A stretch of DNA of 64,000 nucleotides from Ferrovibrio xuzhouensis (GCF_042648965.1 NZ_JBHRYJ010000001.1:1178001-1242000); one strand, 5' to 3'. Counted from the stretch's first letter, positions 7,257 through 15,790 are shown. Numbers and translations are program-made. Notes: a model not told the origin generated them from the letters alone.

Positions 7257-8971
7257 CGATTTCCGTCGGTCGCCACGGCCGGCGGCACCTCACCCTGTGG
7301 GATGCCGTCGCCGTCCTACTGATCGTCGGCCTGTTCGCCTTCCTGGCTGAGGCCGGACGCGGTTTCGTCGAGCCGCTGGCGCATCTGCGCGCCCAATCCA
7401 TTTCACTGGACCCGGCCCGGCTGCCGGATTACGCCGCGCGGACTGCGCTGCGCATGCTGGCGGCGATGATCTTGTCGCTGGTCTTCACCTTCACGTATGC
7501 CACCTGGGCGGCCAAGAGCCGGCGCGCCGAGGCGATCCTCATCCCGCTGCTCGATATCCTGCAGTCGGTGCCGATCCTCGGCTTCATCTCGGTCACTGTC
7601 GTCTTTTTCATGTCGCTGGCGCCGGGCCTCGCCTTCGGCGCCGAATGCGCGGCGATCTTCGCCATCTTCACCAGCCAGGCCTGGAACATGGCCTTCAGCT
7701 TCTACCAGTCGCTGCGCACCGTGCCCGACGACCTGGTCGAAGTCGCGCGCGGCTACCGGTTCGGCACCTGGATGCGCTTCTGGCGTCTCGAGGTGCCCTT
7801 CGCCCTGCCGCAGCTGGTGTGGAACATGATGGTCTCGATGTCGGGCGGCTGGTTCTTTGTCGTCGCCTCCGAGGCGATCAGTGTCGGCAACACCACGGTC
7901 ACCCTGCCCGGGATTGGGTCGTATATCGCGCTGGCGGTGGAACGGCGGTCGCTCGGCGCCATCGGTTGGGCGATCGGCGCCATGCTGGTGGTGATCCTGG
8001 TCTACGACCAGGTGCTGTTCCGCCCGCTGGTCGCCTGGGCCAGCCGCTTCCGCGTCGAACAGGAGGCCGGCGGTGCGGCCCCGACGCAGTCCTGGGTACT
8101 GACCGTGCTGCGTCGCTCGCCGCTCGCCGCCTGGCTGGCGGCGCCGGCCGGTGCCGCGATGCGCTGGTCCTACCGTGTGCTGCCGGTGCGGGACAGCAGC
8201 ACCCCCGGCGCCGACGCGACCGCCACGTCGCTGACCGACCGGGCCTGGCCGCTGCTGATGGCCGCCATCGCCGCGCTGGCCATATGGCGGATCGCAGTTT
8301 TCGTCGGCGCGGGCGTCCCCTGGACCGAAGCCGGCACCGCTTTGCTGCTCGGCCTGCTCACCATGCTGCGCGTCTTCGTGCTGATCCTGCTGGCCAGCAT
8401 CATCTGGGTGCCGGTTGGCGTGTGGATCGGCCTGCACCCCAAGGTCACCCGCATCGTGCAGCCGATAGCGCAATTCATGGCCGCCTTCCCCGCCAACCTG
8501 TTCTTCCCGGTCGCCGTCTCGGCCATCGTGATGTTTCGCCTTGACCCAGATGTCTGGCTCAGCCCGCTGATGATCCTCGGCACCCAGTGGTACATCCTGT
8601 TCAATGTGATCGCCGGTGCCGCGGCGATGCCGGGCGAACTGCGCGACATCGGCACCAACCTGCACATCCGCGGCTGGCTGTGGTGGCGCCGCGTCGCCCT
8701 GCCCGGCATCTTCCCTTTCTACGTCACCGGCGCCATCGCTGCCTCGGGCGGGTCGTGGAATGCCAGCATCGTCGCCGAGGTGGCAAGCTGGGGCAGCGAA
8801 CGTTTGCAGGCCCATGGCCTGGGCGCCTATATCGCCCAGGCGACCGAAGCCGGCGACTATCATCGCATCGTGCTCGGCATCGCCGTGATGGCGGGCTTCG
8901 TCGTCGTCATCAACCGCGTGTTCTGGCGGCCGCTGTATCGCTTTGCCGAACGCAAGTTCCGGCTCACCTGA
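7238..8971 (+). CDS. Fused double-domain ABC transporter permease (NitT/TauT type)
   Basis: A 577-residue inner-membrane permease made of two binding-protein-dependent transport domains in one chain. The first has its EAA loop around residues 168-187 (EVARGYRFGTWMRFWRLEVP), the second around 467-486 (ELRDIGTNLHIRGWLWWRRV). Each is embedded in about six hydrophobic segments, joined by a hydrophilic linker near residues 270-335. Single-domain relatives move nitrate, taurine, alkanesulfonates or bicarbonate. The ATG at 7238 is chosen; a TTG at 7214 is possible. The ATPase partner follows after 12 bases, but no periplasmic binding protein is encoded, so the substrate, and even the direction of transport, is open. 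Confidence 0.85.
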   Translation: MSQPALPISVGRHGRRHLTLWDAVAVLLIVGLFAFLAEAGRGFVEPLAHLRAQSISLDPARLPDYAARTALRMLAAMILSLVFTFTYATWAAKSRRAEAILIPLLDILQSVPILGFISVTVVFFMSLAPGLAFGAECAAIFAIFTSQAWNMAFSFYQSLRTVPDDLVEVARGYRFGTWMRFWRLEVPFALPQLVWNMMVSMSGGWFFVVASEAISVGNTTVTLPGIGSYIALAVERRSLGAIGWAIGAMLVVILVYDQVLFRPLVAWASRFRVEQEAGGAAPTQSWVLTVLRRSPLAAWLAAPAGAAMRWSYRVLPVRDSSTPGADATATSLTDRAWPLLMAAIAALAIWRIAVFVGAGVPWTEAGTALLLGLLTMLRVFVLILLASIIWVPVGVWIGLHPKVTRIVQPIAQFMAAFPANLFFPVAVSAIVMFRLDPDVWLSPLMILGTQWYILFNVIAGAAAMPGELRDIGTNLHIRGWLWWRRVALPGIFPFYVTGAIAASGGSWNASIVAEVASWGSERLQAHGLGAYIAQATEAGDYHRIVLGIAVMAGFVVVINRVFWRPLYRFAERKFRLT

Positions 8972-8983
8972 GGGAGGGGAAAG

Positions 8984-10291
8984 ATGGATCAGGCGCCCCT
9001 GCTAGACGTCCGCGAGCTCCGCAAGACCTTTCCGCGCCCCGATGGCGGCGAGCTGCTGGTGCTGGATGGCATCAACCTCTCCTTGCGCGAGGGCGAGATC
9101 GTCGGCCTGCTCGGCCGCTCGGGCTCGGGAAAATCCACGTTGCTACGGCTGATTGCCGGCCTCGCGACGCCGGCTGCAGGCGCGGTCAGCTATATGGGCC
9201 GGCCGGTCAGCGGCCCGGCGGCCGGCATCGCCATGGTGTTCCAGAGCTTTGCGCTGTTTCCCTGGCTGACCGTGCTGCAGAACGTGCAGATCGGCCTTGA
9301 GGCGCTCGGCCTGCCACGCGACGAAATTCGCCGCCGCTCGCTGCAGGCGATCGACCTGATCGGCCTCGACGGCTTCGAATCGGCCTATCCGCGCGAGCTG
9401 TCGGGCGGCATGCGCCAGCGCGTCGGTTTCGCCCGTGCGCTGGTGGTGCATCCGAATATCCTGATGCTGGACGAATCCTTTTCGGCGCTCGACGTGCTGA
9501 CCGCCGAGACCCTGCGCACCGATTTCCTCGATCTGTGGTCGGAAGGCCAGCTGCCGATCAAGGGCGTGCTGATGGTCACCCACAATATCGAGGAAGCGGT
9601 CTCGATGTGCGACCGGGTGCTGATCTTCTCGACCAATCCGGGCCGCATCGTCGGCGAGATCGGGATCGACCTGCCGCAGCCGCGCGACCGCCACGATCCC
9701 GGCTTCCGCGACCTCGTCGAGCGCATCTACGTCGAGATGACGGCACGGCCGGGCGGCGAGACGCGCGGCAGTGGCGGCCGACACGAGCGGTTCCCCGGCA
9801 TCGGCATCGGCAGCATCCTGCCGCGGGTCTCGACCAACCTGCTGTCGGGGTTGATCGAGACGCTGGCCGGCGGTGCCTATGGCGGCCGCGCCGACCTGCC
9901 GGAGATCGCCTCCGACCTGCATATGGAGGTCGACGACCTGTTCCCGGTGGCCGAGACCCTGCAGATGCTGCGCTTCGCCGAGATCGAGGGCGGCGATATC
10001 CGGCTGACCGAGGCCGGCGCGAAATTCGCCACCGCCGAAACCGACGCGCGCAAACGGCTGTTCGCCCAGCAGCTGCTGACCTACGAGCCGCTGGCCGCCC
10101 ATGTGCGCCGCGTGCTCGATGAGCGGGCCAGCCATCAGGCGCCGAAAAGCCGCTTCCTCGACGAACTGGAGGATCACATGACGCCCGACGCCGCCGAGCA
10201 GACCCTGCGTGCGGTGATCAGCTGGGGGCGTTATGCCGAGGTGTTCGCCTATGACGACCACACGGCGACCTTCAGCCTGGAGAATCCGTAA
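8984..10291 (+). CDS. ABC transporter ATP-binding protein with C-terminal AAA-associated domain
   Basis: The ATPase partner of the double permease. Residues 1-265 are a NitT/TauT-type nucleotide-binding domain: Walker A GRSGSGKST at 44-52, signature LSGGM at 139-143, Walker B ILMLDE at 159-164, and a switch His in VTHNIEEAV. From about 275 to 420 a second, winged-helix-like domain follows (from RFPGIGIGSILPRVSTN to the C-terminus), which matches the AAA-associated C-terminal domain found in a subset of nitrate/sulfonate-type ATPases. That domain may sense a ligand or control ATPase activity; its role is not established. A GGGAGGGGAAAG ribosome binding site precedes the ATG. Confidence 0.88.
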   Translation: MDQAPLLDVRELRKTFPRPDGGELLVLDGINLSLREGEIVGLLGRSGSGKSTLLRLIAGLATPAAGAVSYMGRPVSGPAAGIAMVFQSFALFPWLTVLQNVQIGLEALGLPRDEIRRRSLQAIDLIGLDGFESAYPRELSGGMRQRVGFARALVVHPNILMLDESFSALDVLTAETLRTDFLDLWSEGQLPIKGVLMVTHNIEEAVSMCDRVLIFSTNPGRIVGEIGIDLPQPRDRHDPGFRDLVERIYVEMTARPGGETRGSGGRHERFPGIGIGSILPRVSTNLLSGLIETLAGGAYGGRADLPEIASDLHMEVDDLFPVAETLQMLRFAEIEGGDIRLTEAGAKFATAETDARKRLFAQQLLTYEPLAAHVRRVLDERASHQAPKSRFLDELEDHMTPDAAEQTLRAVISWGRYAEVFAYDDHTATFSLENP

Positions 10292-10312
10292 CCCCGGACG
10301 TCGCGACGCGGA

Positions 10313-10756
10313 TTATTCCGCCGCTGCGACGGCGTCCTGCTTCTGCTGCAGGTTGGCGGCCATCGCCGGGCCGTTCTCGGCCGACCAGCGACCGAGTGCG
10401 TCGAGCACCGGGCGCAGCGAGACGCCCAGATCGGTCAGCCAGTATTCCACCCTGGGCGGCACCGCGGCATGCACATGGCGGCCGACCAGGCCGGCGGCCT
10501 CCAGGCTGCGCAGCTGCTTGGTCAGTTCTTTCTGGGTGATCAGCGGCAGGGCCCGCGACAGCTCGCTGAAGCGCATCGGCCGGTCCGGCCGCTGCTGGCG
10601 GGCAGCGGCCAGCGTCAGGATGATCGGTACCGCCCATTTGTTGGCGATCAGGTCGAGCGTGCGGCAGATCATGCGGGCGCAGATCCGCCCGCCATCGGCC
10701 GTCAGGTGGTGGCGGAAGTCGATCGGCTCCGCCATGCCGGCAGCATTGGTATCCAT
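10313..10756 (-). CDS. HxlR-type winged-helix regulator
   Basis: A 147-residue MarR/HxlR-like regulator. The core has RTLDLIANKWAVPIILTLAA, FSELSRALPLITQKELTKQL (recognition helix region) and a wing with VEYWLTDLGVSLRPVLDALG, all typical of HxlR. Members often respond to electrophiles or oxidants through a Cys; here two Cys lie near residues 27 and 32 (ICARMICRTLD), a possible sensor site. I start at the ATG at 10756; an in-frame TTG at 10792 would add 12 residues. It is divergent from a glutathione S-transferase gene across 116 bases and probably controls it. Confidence 0.85.
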   Translation of the reverse strand: MDTNAAGMAEPIDFRHHLTADGGRICARMICRTLDLIANKWAVPIILTLAAARQQRPDRPMRFSELSRALPLITQKELTKQLRSLEAAGLVGRHVHAAVPPRVEYWLTDLGVSLRPVLDALGRWSAENGPAMAANLQQKQDAVAAAE

Positions 10757-10786
10757 TTGGACAGTATAGGGGTTAAAGGTACCTGC

Positions 10787-10816
10787 TTGCAAATTGATAC
10801 CACGGTGTCCTATGTC
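10787..10816 (+). promoter_or_regulatory. Possible promoter for the 10873 GST gene
   Basis: TTGCAA at 10787-10792 and TATGTC at 10811-10816 are 18 bases apart in the divergent HxlR-GST region. The match is moderate. Nearby GGTACC (10779-10784) and GATACCACGGTGTC-like symmetry could be an operator, but I cannot define it. Confidence 0.25.
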
Positions 10817-10872
10817 TCTGCGCGGGGTCGGCGCAAGCGCCGAAAACCGTAAAGAACAGAGAGGAATTCCTG

Positions 10873-11523
10873 ATGGCCAAGCTCGATTTCTATTTCTCGC
10901 CCGGCGCCTGCTCGCTGGCGACCCATATCTGCCTCGAAGAGGCCGGCGCCACCTTCACGCCGAAGCCGACCTACACCCGCAAGGGCCAGACCCGCACGCC
11001 GGAATACCTGGCGCTGAACCCGAAGGGCAAGGTGCCGATGCTGGTGATCGACGGCAAGGTGCTGACCGAAAACACCGCGATCATCACCTATCTGAACCGC
11101 AGCTTCCCCAATGCCAAGCTGCTGCCGGCCGGCGACGCGCTGGCCGAGGCCGAGGCGCTGGCCTTCATCGCCTGGTGCGCCTCGGGCATCCATCCGGTGA
11201 TGGGCCGCTTCTTCGGCCCGCAGAATTTCTGCGACATGCCCGACAGTGCCGACAACATCAAGGCGCTGGCCGCCAAGGCGACGGCCGCCAACTTCGCCCT
11301 GGTCGAGAAGGCACTGGCCGGCAAGGACTGGGTGTTCGGCACCTGGTCGGCGGCCGATGCCTATATCTTCGTGTTCTACAACTGGGCCACCAAGCTTGGC
11401 CTCGACATGTCGGCCTGCCCGAACTACGGCAAGCACTTCGAGCGCATGCAGCAGCGTCCGGCCGTGCAGCGCGCCATGGCCCGCGAGGCCGAGGCCTTCG
11501 CCGCCATGGACAAGGCGGCGTAA
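10873..11523 (+). CDS. Glutathione S-transferase family protein
   Basis: A 216-residue cytosolic GST. The N-terminal thioredoxin-like domain (1-80) has the beta-class style opening KLDFYFSPGACSLATHICLE, the cis-Pro segment GKVPML and the SNAIL-like motif TENTAIITYL. The helical C-terminal domain follows, with a DWVFGTWSAADAYIFVF capping region. The SPGAC cysteine suggests a beta-class enzyme active in detoxification or redox work. It heads a group with DoxX and DUF2867 genes opposite the HxlR regulator; this arrangement suggests response to reactive electrophiles, which is inference. Confidence 0.88.
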   Translation: MAKLDFYFSPGACSLATHICLEEAGATFTPKPTYTRKGQTRTPEYLALNPKGKVPMLVIDGKVLTENTAIITYLNRSFPNAKLLPAGDALAEAEALAFIAWCASGIHPVMGRFFGPQNFCDMPDSADNIKALAAKATAANFALVEKALAGKDWVFGTWSAADAYIFVFYNWATKLGLDMSACPNYGKHFERMQQRPAVQRAMAREAEAFAAMDKAA

Positions 11524-11619
11524 GATTGTCTTTTCCATCGCCCGCCGCCACATGCTGATGCTGGCGGCGGCAGGCAGACCATCATCGTCAATCAAGAAAC
11601 CAACAGGGAATTCCCACCT

Positions 11620-12024
11620 ATGTCCATTGTCGAAAAATTCGGCCCGCTGGTCGGCCGCATCCTGATCGCCTCGCTGTTCGTGCCATTCGGCATCGGCAAG
11701 ATCTTCGGCTTCAGCGGCGTCGTCAGCTATATCGCGTCGAAGAATCTGCCGCTGCCGCAGGTCGCCGCCGCCGGCACCATCTTTGTCGAGGTCGTGGTCG
11801 GCCTAGCCTTCCTGGTCGGCTTCAAGACCCGCTATGCCGCACTGATCCTCGCCCTCTTCACGGTCGCGGCCGGCATCATCTTCCACAATTACTGGGCTTC
11901 GCCGGAGGCCATGGTGATGGCGCAGAAGACGAACTTCTTCAAGAACATGGCGATCGCCGGCGGCCTGCTCTACGTCGCCGCTTTCGGCGCCGGCCCGTTC
12001 AGCGTCGACAACCGCGGCCGATAA
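11620..12024 (+). CDS. DoxX family membrane protein
   Basis: A 134-residue integral membrane protein with four hydrophobic segments. The DoxX hallmarks are visible: GRILIASLFVPFGIGKIFGF in the first helix, PLPQVAAAGTIFVEVVVGLA in the second, then LILALFTVAAGIIFHNYWAS and a C-terminal GGLLYVAAFGAGPFSVD. DoxX proteins occur next to oxidoreductases and regulators of the HxlR type and may help quinone- or thiol-linked redox, but their reaction is not settled. It stands 96 bases after the GST gene; the gap holds a 7-8 bp GC hairpin without a T-run. Confidence 0.88.
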   Translation: MSIVEKFGPLVGRILIASLFVPFGIGKIFGFSGVVSYIASKNLPLPQVAAAGTIFVEVVVGLAFLVGFKTRYAALILALFTVAAGIIFHNYWASPEAMVMAQKTNFFKNMAIAGGLLYVAAFGAGPFSVDNRGR

Positions 12025-12056
12025 GCTAGGGCTGGACCAACCCGTCTCTGGGGGCG

Positions 12057-12542
12057 ATGCTGCCGGCCATGCCGCACGTCGCCCCCGCCCCGCCAGATCC
12101 GGACTGCACTGCCGCGCTGCCCGGCTGCGATTTCGCCGATGCCTTCAGTGTCGTGGTGACACGGCAGGACATCGATCCCGGTGCGGCCATGAAGCTCGCC
12201 TTCGGCACGCCGCCCGGCTGGGTCAACACCCTGATGGCCACCCGCAATGCCGTGATGGGACGGCTCGGCTACAAGGCGCCGCGCATCCAGCGCGGCTTTC
12301 CGGTGCTACGGGCCGCGCCCGGCATGGAACTGTCCGGCCTGGACGACGCGCATCTGGATTTCCGCGCCCTCGTTCGCGTCACCCCCGAGGGCGACGGCCG
12401 CAGCCGCATCACCCTGACCACGGCGGTGCGCACCCATAACCGGCTGGGCCGCGTCTATCTCGCCGTGATCCTGCCGTTCCACCGGGTGATCGTGCGCAAC
12501 CTGCTGGCCCGGATGGCCCGCCAGCTGGAAGCAGCCGCCTAG
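12057..12542 (+). CDS. DUF2867 domain-containing protein
   Basis: A 161-residue soluble protein. The DUF2867 signature is clear in the second half: a beta-rich ELSGLDDAHLDFRALVRV segment followed by TAVRTHNRLGRVYLAVILPF and HRVIVRNLLARM. The domain belongs to the polyketide-cyclase/START-like folds; function is unknown. It follows the DoxX gene by 32 bases. Its stop codon overlaps the 3' end of the opposing LysR gene by four bases. The start could also be the ATG at 12069. Confidence 0.8.
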   Translation: MLPAMPHVAPAPPDPDCTAALPGCDFADAFSVVVTRQDIDPGAAMKLAFGTPPGWVNTLMATRNAVMGRLGYKAPRIQRGFPVLRAAPGMELSGLDDAHLDFRALVRVTPEGDGRSRITLTTAVRTHNRLGRVYLAVILPFHRVIVRNLLARMARQLEAAA

Positions 12543-13465
12543 CCGGCGGAGTCCGTCTTGGCCGCCACGTCGCTGATCAGCCAGTCGCGCATCGCCTTGA
12601 TGCGCGGCGCATCGGCCATGTGTTCGAGGCAGACGAACCAGTAGGCATTGGTCAGCGGCAAAGCCGTGCCATCGAACAGCTTGACCAGCCGGCCGGCGGT
12701 GATCTCTTCCGCCGCCAGCTCCGGGTCCATCACCGCGATACCCATGCCCTGCACCGCGGCCTGAATCGCATAGCTCCGCGTCTCGAAGACCGGGCCGCTG
12801 TTCGGATCGATCGCCTTGTCCTTGATACCGGCGGCGCTCAGCCAGATGCGCCAGTCCTCGCGCCGGTTCTGCGAATGCAGCAGCTTGTGGCCCTTGAGGT
12901 CGGCCGGTTTGCGCAGGGCCTCCTTGCCCCTGGCGAATTTCGGATGCGCCACCGGCACCAGCGATTCCGAGAACAGCCGGGTCGCGCTCACCCCCGGCCA
13001 ATGGCCGTCACCGTGGCGGATGGCGCAGTCGATGCCCTCGCGTTCCAGATCGGCCGGACGGATCGAGGTGGTGATGCGCACTTCGATATCGGGATACTGC
13101 TCCTGGAACCGCGGCAGGCGGGGAATGAACCAGCGCATGGCGAAGGTCGACAGCATGGAGACCGTCAGGATGCCCTCGCCGCGCCGGGCTTCCAGCTTGC
13201 TGAGCGCGCTGGCCAGATGGTCAAAGCCCTCCTGCACGTCCGGCAGGATCAGTTGCCCCTCGGTCGACAGCACCAGCCCCTTGCGGGTGCGGTGGAACAG
13301 CGGCACGCCCAGCAGCTCCTCGAGCTGGCGGATCTGGTGGCTGATCGCCGAGAGGGTGACCGACAGTTCCTCGGCGGCGGCGGTGAAATTCAGGTGGCGG
13401 CCGGCGGCCTCGAAGGCTTTCAGGGCGTTGAGGGGCAGCAGGCGGCGGCTGGGCAGGTGGGGCAT
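12539..13465 (-). CDS. LysR-type regulator, GcvA-like
   Basis: A 308-residue LysR regulator. The N-terminal winged helix is at about 10-68 (LNALKAFEAAGRHLNFTAAA, then LSVTLSAISHQIRQLEELL), and a PBP2-type effector domain follows from about 95 (GILTVSMLSTFAMRWFIPRL). The opening RRLLPLNALKAFEAAGRH and the FAMRWFIPRLPRF stretch are those of the GcvA subfamily, whose members control glycine cleavage, amino acid or antibiotic-related genes. It is divergent from leuCDB across about 155 bases. A role in leucine synthesis is possible but not shown, since LeuO and LrpA-type proteins are the known leucine regulators elsewhere. Confidence 0.88.
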   Translation of the reverse strand: MPHLPSRRLLPLNALKAFEAAGRHLNFTAAAEELSVTLSAISHQIRQLEELLGVPLFHRTRKGLVLSTEGQLILPDVQEGFDHLASALSKLEARRGEGILTVSMLSTFAMRWFIPRLPRFQEQYPDIEVRITTSIRPADLEREGIDCAIRHGDGHWPGVSATRLFSESLVPVAHPKFARGKEALRKPADLKGHKLLHSQNRREDWRIWLSAAGIKDKAIDPNSGPVFETRSYAIQAAVQGMGIAVMDPELAAEEITAGRLVKLFDGTALPLTNAYWFVCLEHMADAPRIKAMRDWLISDVAAKTDSAG

Positions 13466-13496
13466 GGAAAATCTTTTAAGCCGGGGGCGAATTTAA
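13464..13496 (+). CDS. Possible leu leader peptide (MENLLSRGRI)
   Basis: A ten-codon reading frame with a GGTGGGG ribosome binding site five bases before its ATG. Codons 4 and 5 are CTT and TTA, two leucine codons that look rare in this GC-rich DNA. It ends 124 bases before leuC and is followed by two stable hairpins. This is the layout of a transcription attenuator, but only two Leu codons are present, and its ATG overlaps the start codon of the opposite-strand LysR gene. The frame is also open upstream as a shadow of that gene. Confidence 0.3.
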   Translation: MENLLSRGRI

Positions 13497-13507
13497 ATCC
13501 AGCGCAG

Positions 13508-13579
13508 CGCCGCATTCCCCTCTGGACGGGGGGCGGCGGGTCCTGTTGAATCCGGCCCCGGCCAGGTCTCCTGGCCGGG
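13508..13579 (+). promoter_or_regulatory. Two hairpins in the leuC leader
   Basis: Hairpin one pairs CGCCGC (13508-13513) and CCCC (13517-13520) with GGGG (13529-13532) and GCGGCG (13533-13538). Hairpin two is a perfect 10-bp stem, CCCGGCCAGG (13557-13566) with CCTGGCCGGG (13570-13579), around a TCT loop. Neither is followed by a T-run. Together with the short upstream reading frame they could form an attenuator; hairpin two could also be a protein-binding site. Confidence 0.4.
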
Positions 13580-13620
13580 AACGCCCCGTCTCACAAAGAA
13601 TACAGAACGGACCAGCCGCC

Positions 13621-15033
13621 ATGACCGCGCCGCGCACGCTTTACGACAAGATCTGGGACAGCCATCTGGTTGATATCGATGACCAGGGCAACGGCCTGCT
13701 GTACATCGACCTGCATCTCGTCCACGAAGTGACCTCGCCGCAGGCTTTCGCCGGCCTGAAGGCCGCCGGCCGCCAGGTGCGCCGCCCCGACCGTACCGTG
13801 GCGGTGCCCGACCACAACGTGCCGACCACGCCGGACCGCGCCCAGTTCGTCTTCGAGGACGACGAGGCCCGCATCCAGGTCGAGACGCTGGACCGGAACG
13901 CCCGGGAATACGGCGTCAACTATTTCCCGATGAACGACATCAACCAGGGCATCGTGCATATCGTCGGCCCCGAGCAGGGTTTCACCCAGCCGGGCATGAC
14001 CATCGTCTGCGGCGACAGCCATACCTCGACCCACGGCGCCTTCGGCAGCCTGGCGTTCGGCATCGGCACCTCCGAGGTCGAGCATGTGCTGGCGACCCAG
14101 ACCCTGCCGCAGCGCAAGGCCAAGAACATGCAGATCAACATCGACGGTGATCTTGGGCCCGGCGTCACCGCCAAGGACATCATCCTCGCGGTGATCGGCA
14201 AGATCGGCACCGCTGGCGGCACCGGCTATGTGATGGAATACACCGGCAGCGCCATCCGCGGCCTGTCGATGGAAGGCCGCATGACCGTCTGCAACATGTC
14301 GATCGAGGCGGGCGCCCGCGCCGGCCTGATCGCGCCGGACGAGAAGACATACGAATATGTGAAGGGCAAGCCGCATGCGCCGAAGGGCGCCGCCTGGGAA
14401 CAGGCGATCGCCTGGTGGAAAACCCTGCCGAGCGATGCGGGCGCCAGGTATGACACCGTCGTCGAACTGAAGGCATCCGACATCGCGCCGCATATCACCT
14501 GGGGCACCAGCCCGCAGGATGTCGCGCCGATCACCGGCAGCGTGCCGAACCCGGCCGATATCAAGGACGAGCAGAAACGTGCCGCGCTGGAACGCGCCCT
14601 CAACTACATGGGCCTGAAGCCGGGCGAGAAGCTCGACAGTGTGCCGATCCAGCGCGTCTTCATCGGCTCCTGCACCAACGGCCGCATCGAGGACCTGCGC
14701 GCGGCCGCCGCCGTCGCCAAGGGCCGCAAGGTCGCCGCCGGCGTGCAGGCCATGGTAGTGCCGGGCTCAGGCTTGGTGAAGCATCAGGCCGAGGCCGAGG
14801 GGCTCGACAAGGTCTTCCTCGAGGCCGGTTTCGAATGGCGCGAGCCCGGTTGCTCGATGTGCCTGGCGATGAATGCCGACAAGCTGAAGCCGGAAGAGCG
14901 CTGCGCCAGCACGTCGAACCGCAACTTCGAGGGCCGCCAGGGCGCCCGCGGCCGCACCCACCTGATGAGCCCGGCGATGGCCGTCGCGGCTGCCGTCGCC
15001 GGCAAGCTCGCCGACGTGCGCAAGATCGCCTGA
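13621..15033 (+). CDS. leuC: 3-isopropylmalate dehydratase large subunit
   Basis: Large subunit of isopropylmalate isomerase, which converts 2- to 3-isopropylmalate in leucine synthesis. The 470 residues have the aconitase-fold order and the three Cys that hold the [4Fe-4S] cluster: C351 (GSCTNGR), C411 and C414 (GCSMCLAMN). The start TAPRTLYDKIWDSHLV is the usual one and fixes the ATG at 13621. It works with LeuD, encoded 18 bases downstream. Confidence 0.98.
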   Translation: MTAPRTLYDKIWDSHLVDIDDQGNGLLYIDLHLVHEVTSPQAFAGLKAAGRQVRRPDRTVAVPDHNVPTTPDRAQFVFEDDEARIQVETLDRNAREYGVNYFPMNDINQGIVHIVGPEQGFTQPGMTIVCGDSHTSTHGAFGSLAFGIGTSEVEHVLATQTLPQRKAKNMQINIDGDLGPGVTAKDIILAVIGKIGTAGGTGYVMEYTGSAIRGLSMEGRMTVCNMSIEAGARAGLIAPDEKTYEYVKGKPHAPKGAAWEQAIAWWKTLPSDAGARYDTVVELKASDIAPHITWGTSPQDVAPITGSVPNPADIKDEQKRAALERALNYMGLKPGEKLDSVPIQRVFIGSCTNGRIEDLRAAAAVAKGRKVAAGVQAMVVPGSGLVKHQAEAEGLDKVFLEAGFEWREPGCSMCLAMNADKLKPEERCASTSNRNFEGRQGARGRTHLMSPAMAVAAAVAGKLADVRKIA

Positions 15034-15051
15034 GCGAAGGAAACGATCGAG

Positions 15052-15681
15052 ATGGACAAGTTCACCACACTCACCGCCGTCGCCGCCCCGCTGCCGATGA
15101 TCAATGTCGATACCGACATGATCATCCCCAAGCAGTTCCTCAAGACGGTCGAGCGCACCGGCCTGGCGAAAGGCCTGTTCTTCGAGCTGCGCCAGACCCC
15201 GGACGGCACCCCGGTGCCGGAATTCTTCATGAACCAGCCGCAGTACAAGGGCGCGCAGATCCTGGTCGCCGGCGACAATTTCGGCTGCGGCTCGTCGCGC
15301 GAGCATGCCCCCTGGGCGCTGCTCGACTACGGCATCCGCTGCGTGATCGCCACCAGCTTCGCCGACATCTTCTATAACAACTGCTTCCAGAACGGCATCC
15401 TGCCGATCACCCTGCCGCAGGAAGACGTCGACAAGCTGATGGATGATGCCAAACGCGGCGCCAATGCCCGCGTCACCGTCGATCTCGAACGCCAAGAGAT
15501 CAAGGGCCCCGATGGCGGCACCATCACCTTCGAGATCGACGCGCTGAAGAAGCACCGCCTGCTCAACGGCCTCGACAACATCGGGCTGACGCTGGAGAAG
15601 AAGTCGAAGATCGACAGCTTCGAAAGCAAACAGCATGGCAGCCAGCCCTGGCTGTATGCCGGGGCCGGCCGTACCGCGTAG
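15052..15681 (+). CDS. leuD: 3-isopropylmalate dehydratase small subunit
   Basis: Small subunit of isopropylmalate isomerase, completing the active site of LeuC. The 209 residues include the swivelling-domain motifs NVDTDMIIPKQFLK, GDNFGCGSSREHAPWAL and a FADIFYNNCFQNG stretch. An alternative start is not needed; GGAAACGATCGAG precedes the ATG. Between this gene and leuB lies a palindromic repeat element of about 90 bases. Confidence 0.97.
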   Translation: MDKFTTLTAVAAPLPMINVDTDMIIPKQFLKTVERTGLAKGLFFELRQTPDGTPVPEFFMNQPQYKGAQILVAGDNFGCGSSREHAPWALLDYGIRCVIATSFADIFYNNCFQNGILPITLPQEDVDKLMDDAKRGANARVTVDLERQEIKGPDGGTITFEIDALKKHRLLNGLDNIGLTLEKKSKIDSFESKQHGSQPWLYAGAGRTA

Positions 15682-15702
15682 TCATTCACTTCATATTATT
15701 AT

Positions 15703-15790
15703 CGTCATGCCCGGGCCCGAGAAGCCCATTCCTGGCCGGGCATCTCGTGCAGAACGGAAAAAGATCCCCGGATCAAGTCCGGGGATGACG
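15703..15790. repeat. Palindromic intergenic repeat, copy A
   Basis: An element bounded by CGTCAT (15703-15708) and ATGACG (15785-15790). Its right part is a perfect 9-bp hairpin: ATCCCCGGA (15764-15772), loop TCAAG, TCCGGGGAT (15778-15786). The left part (CGTCATGCCCGGG and later GCCGGGCAT) forms a less perfect stem around a short insertion. It lies between leuD and leuB inside the operon, so it is transcribed. See copies B, C and D for relatives. Confidence 0.8.

Noticed and set aside
11542..11570. GC hairpin between the GST and DoxX genes as a terminator
   Set aside because: The stem is a CCGCC/GGCGG repeat without a T-run, and the genes appear to belong to one group.
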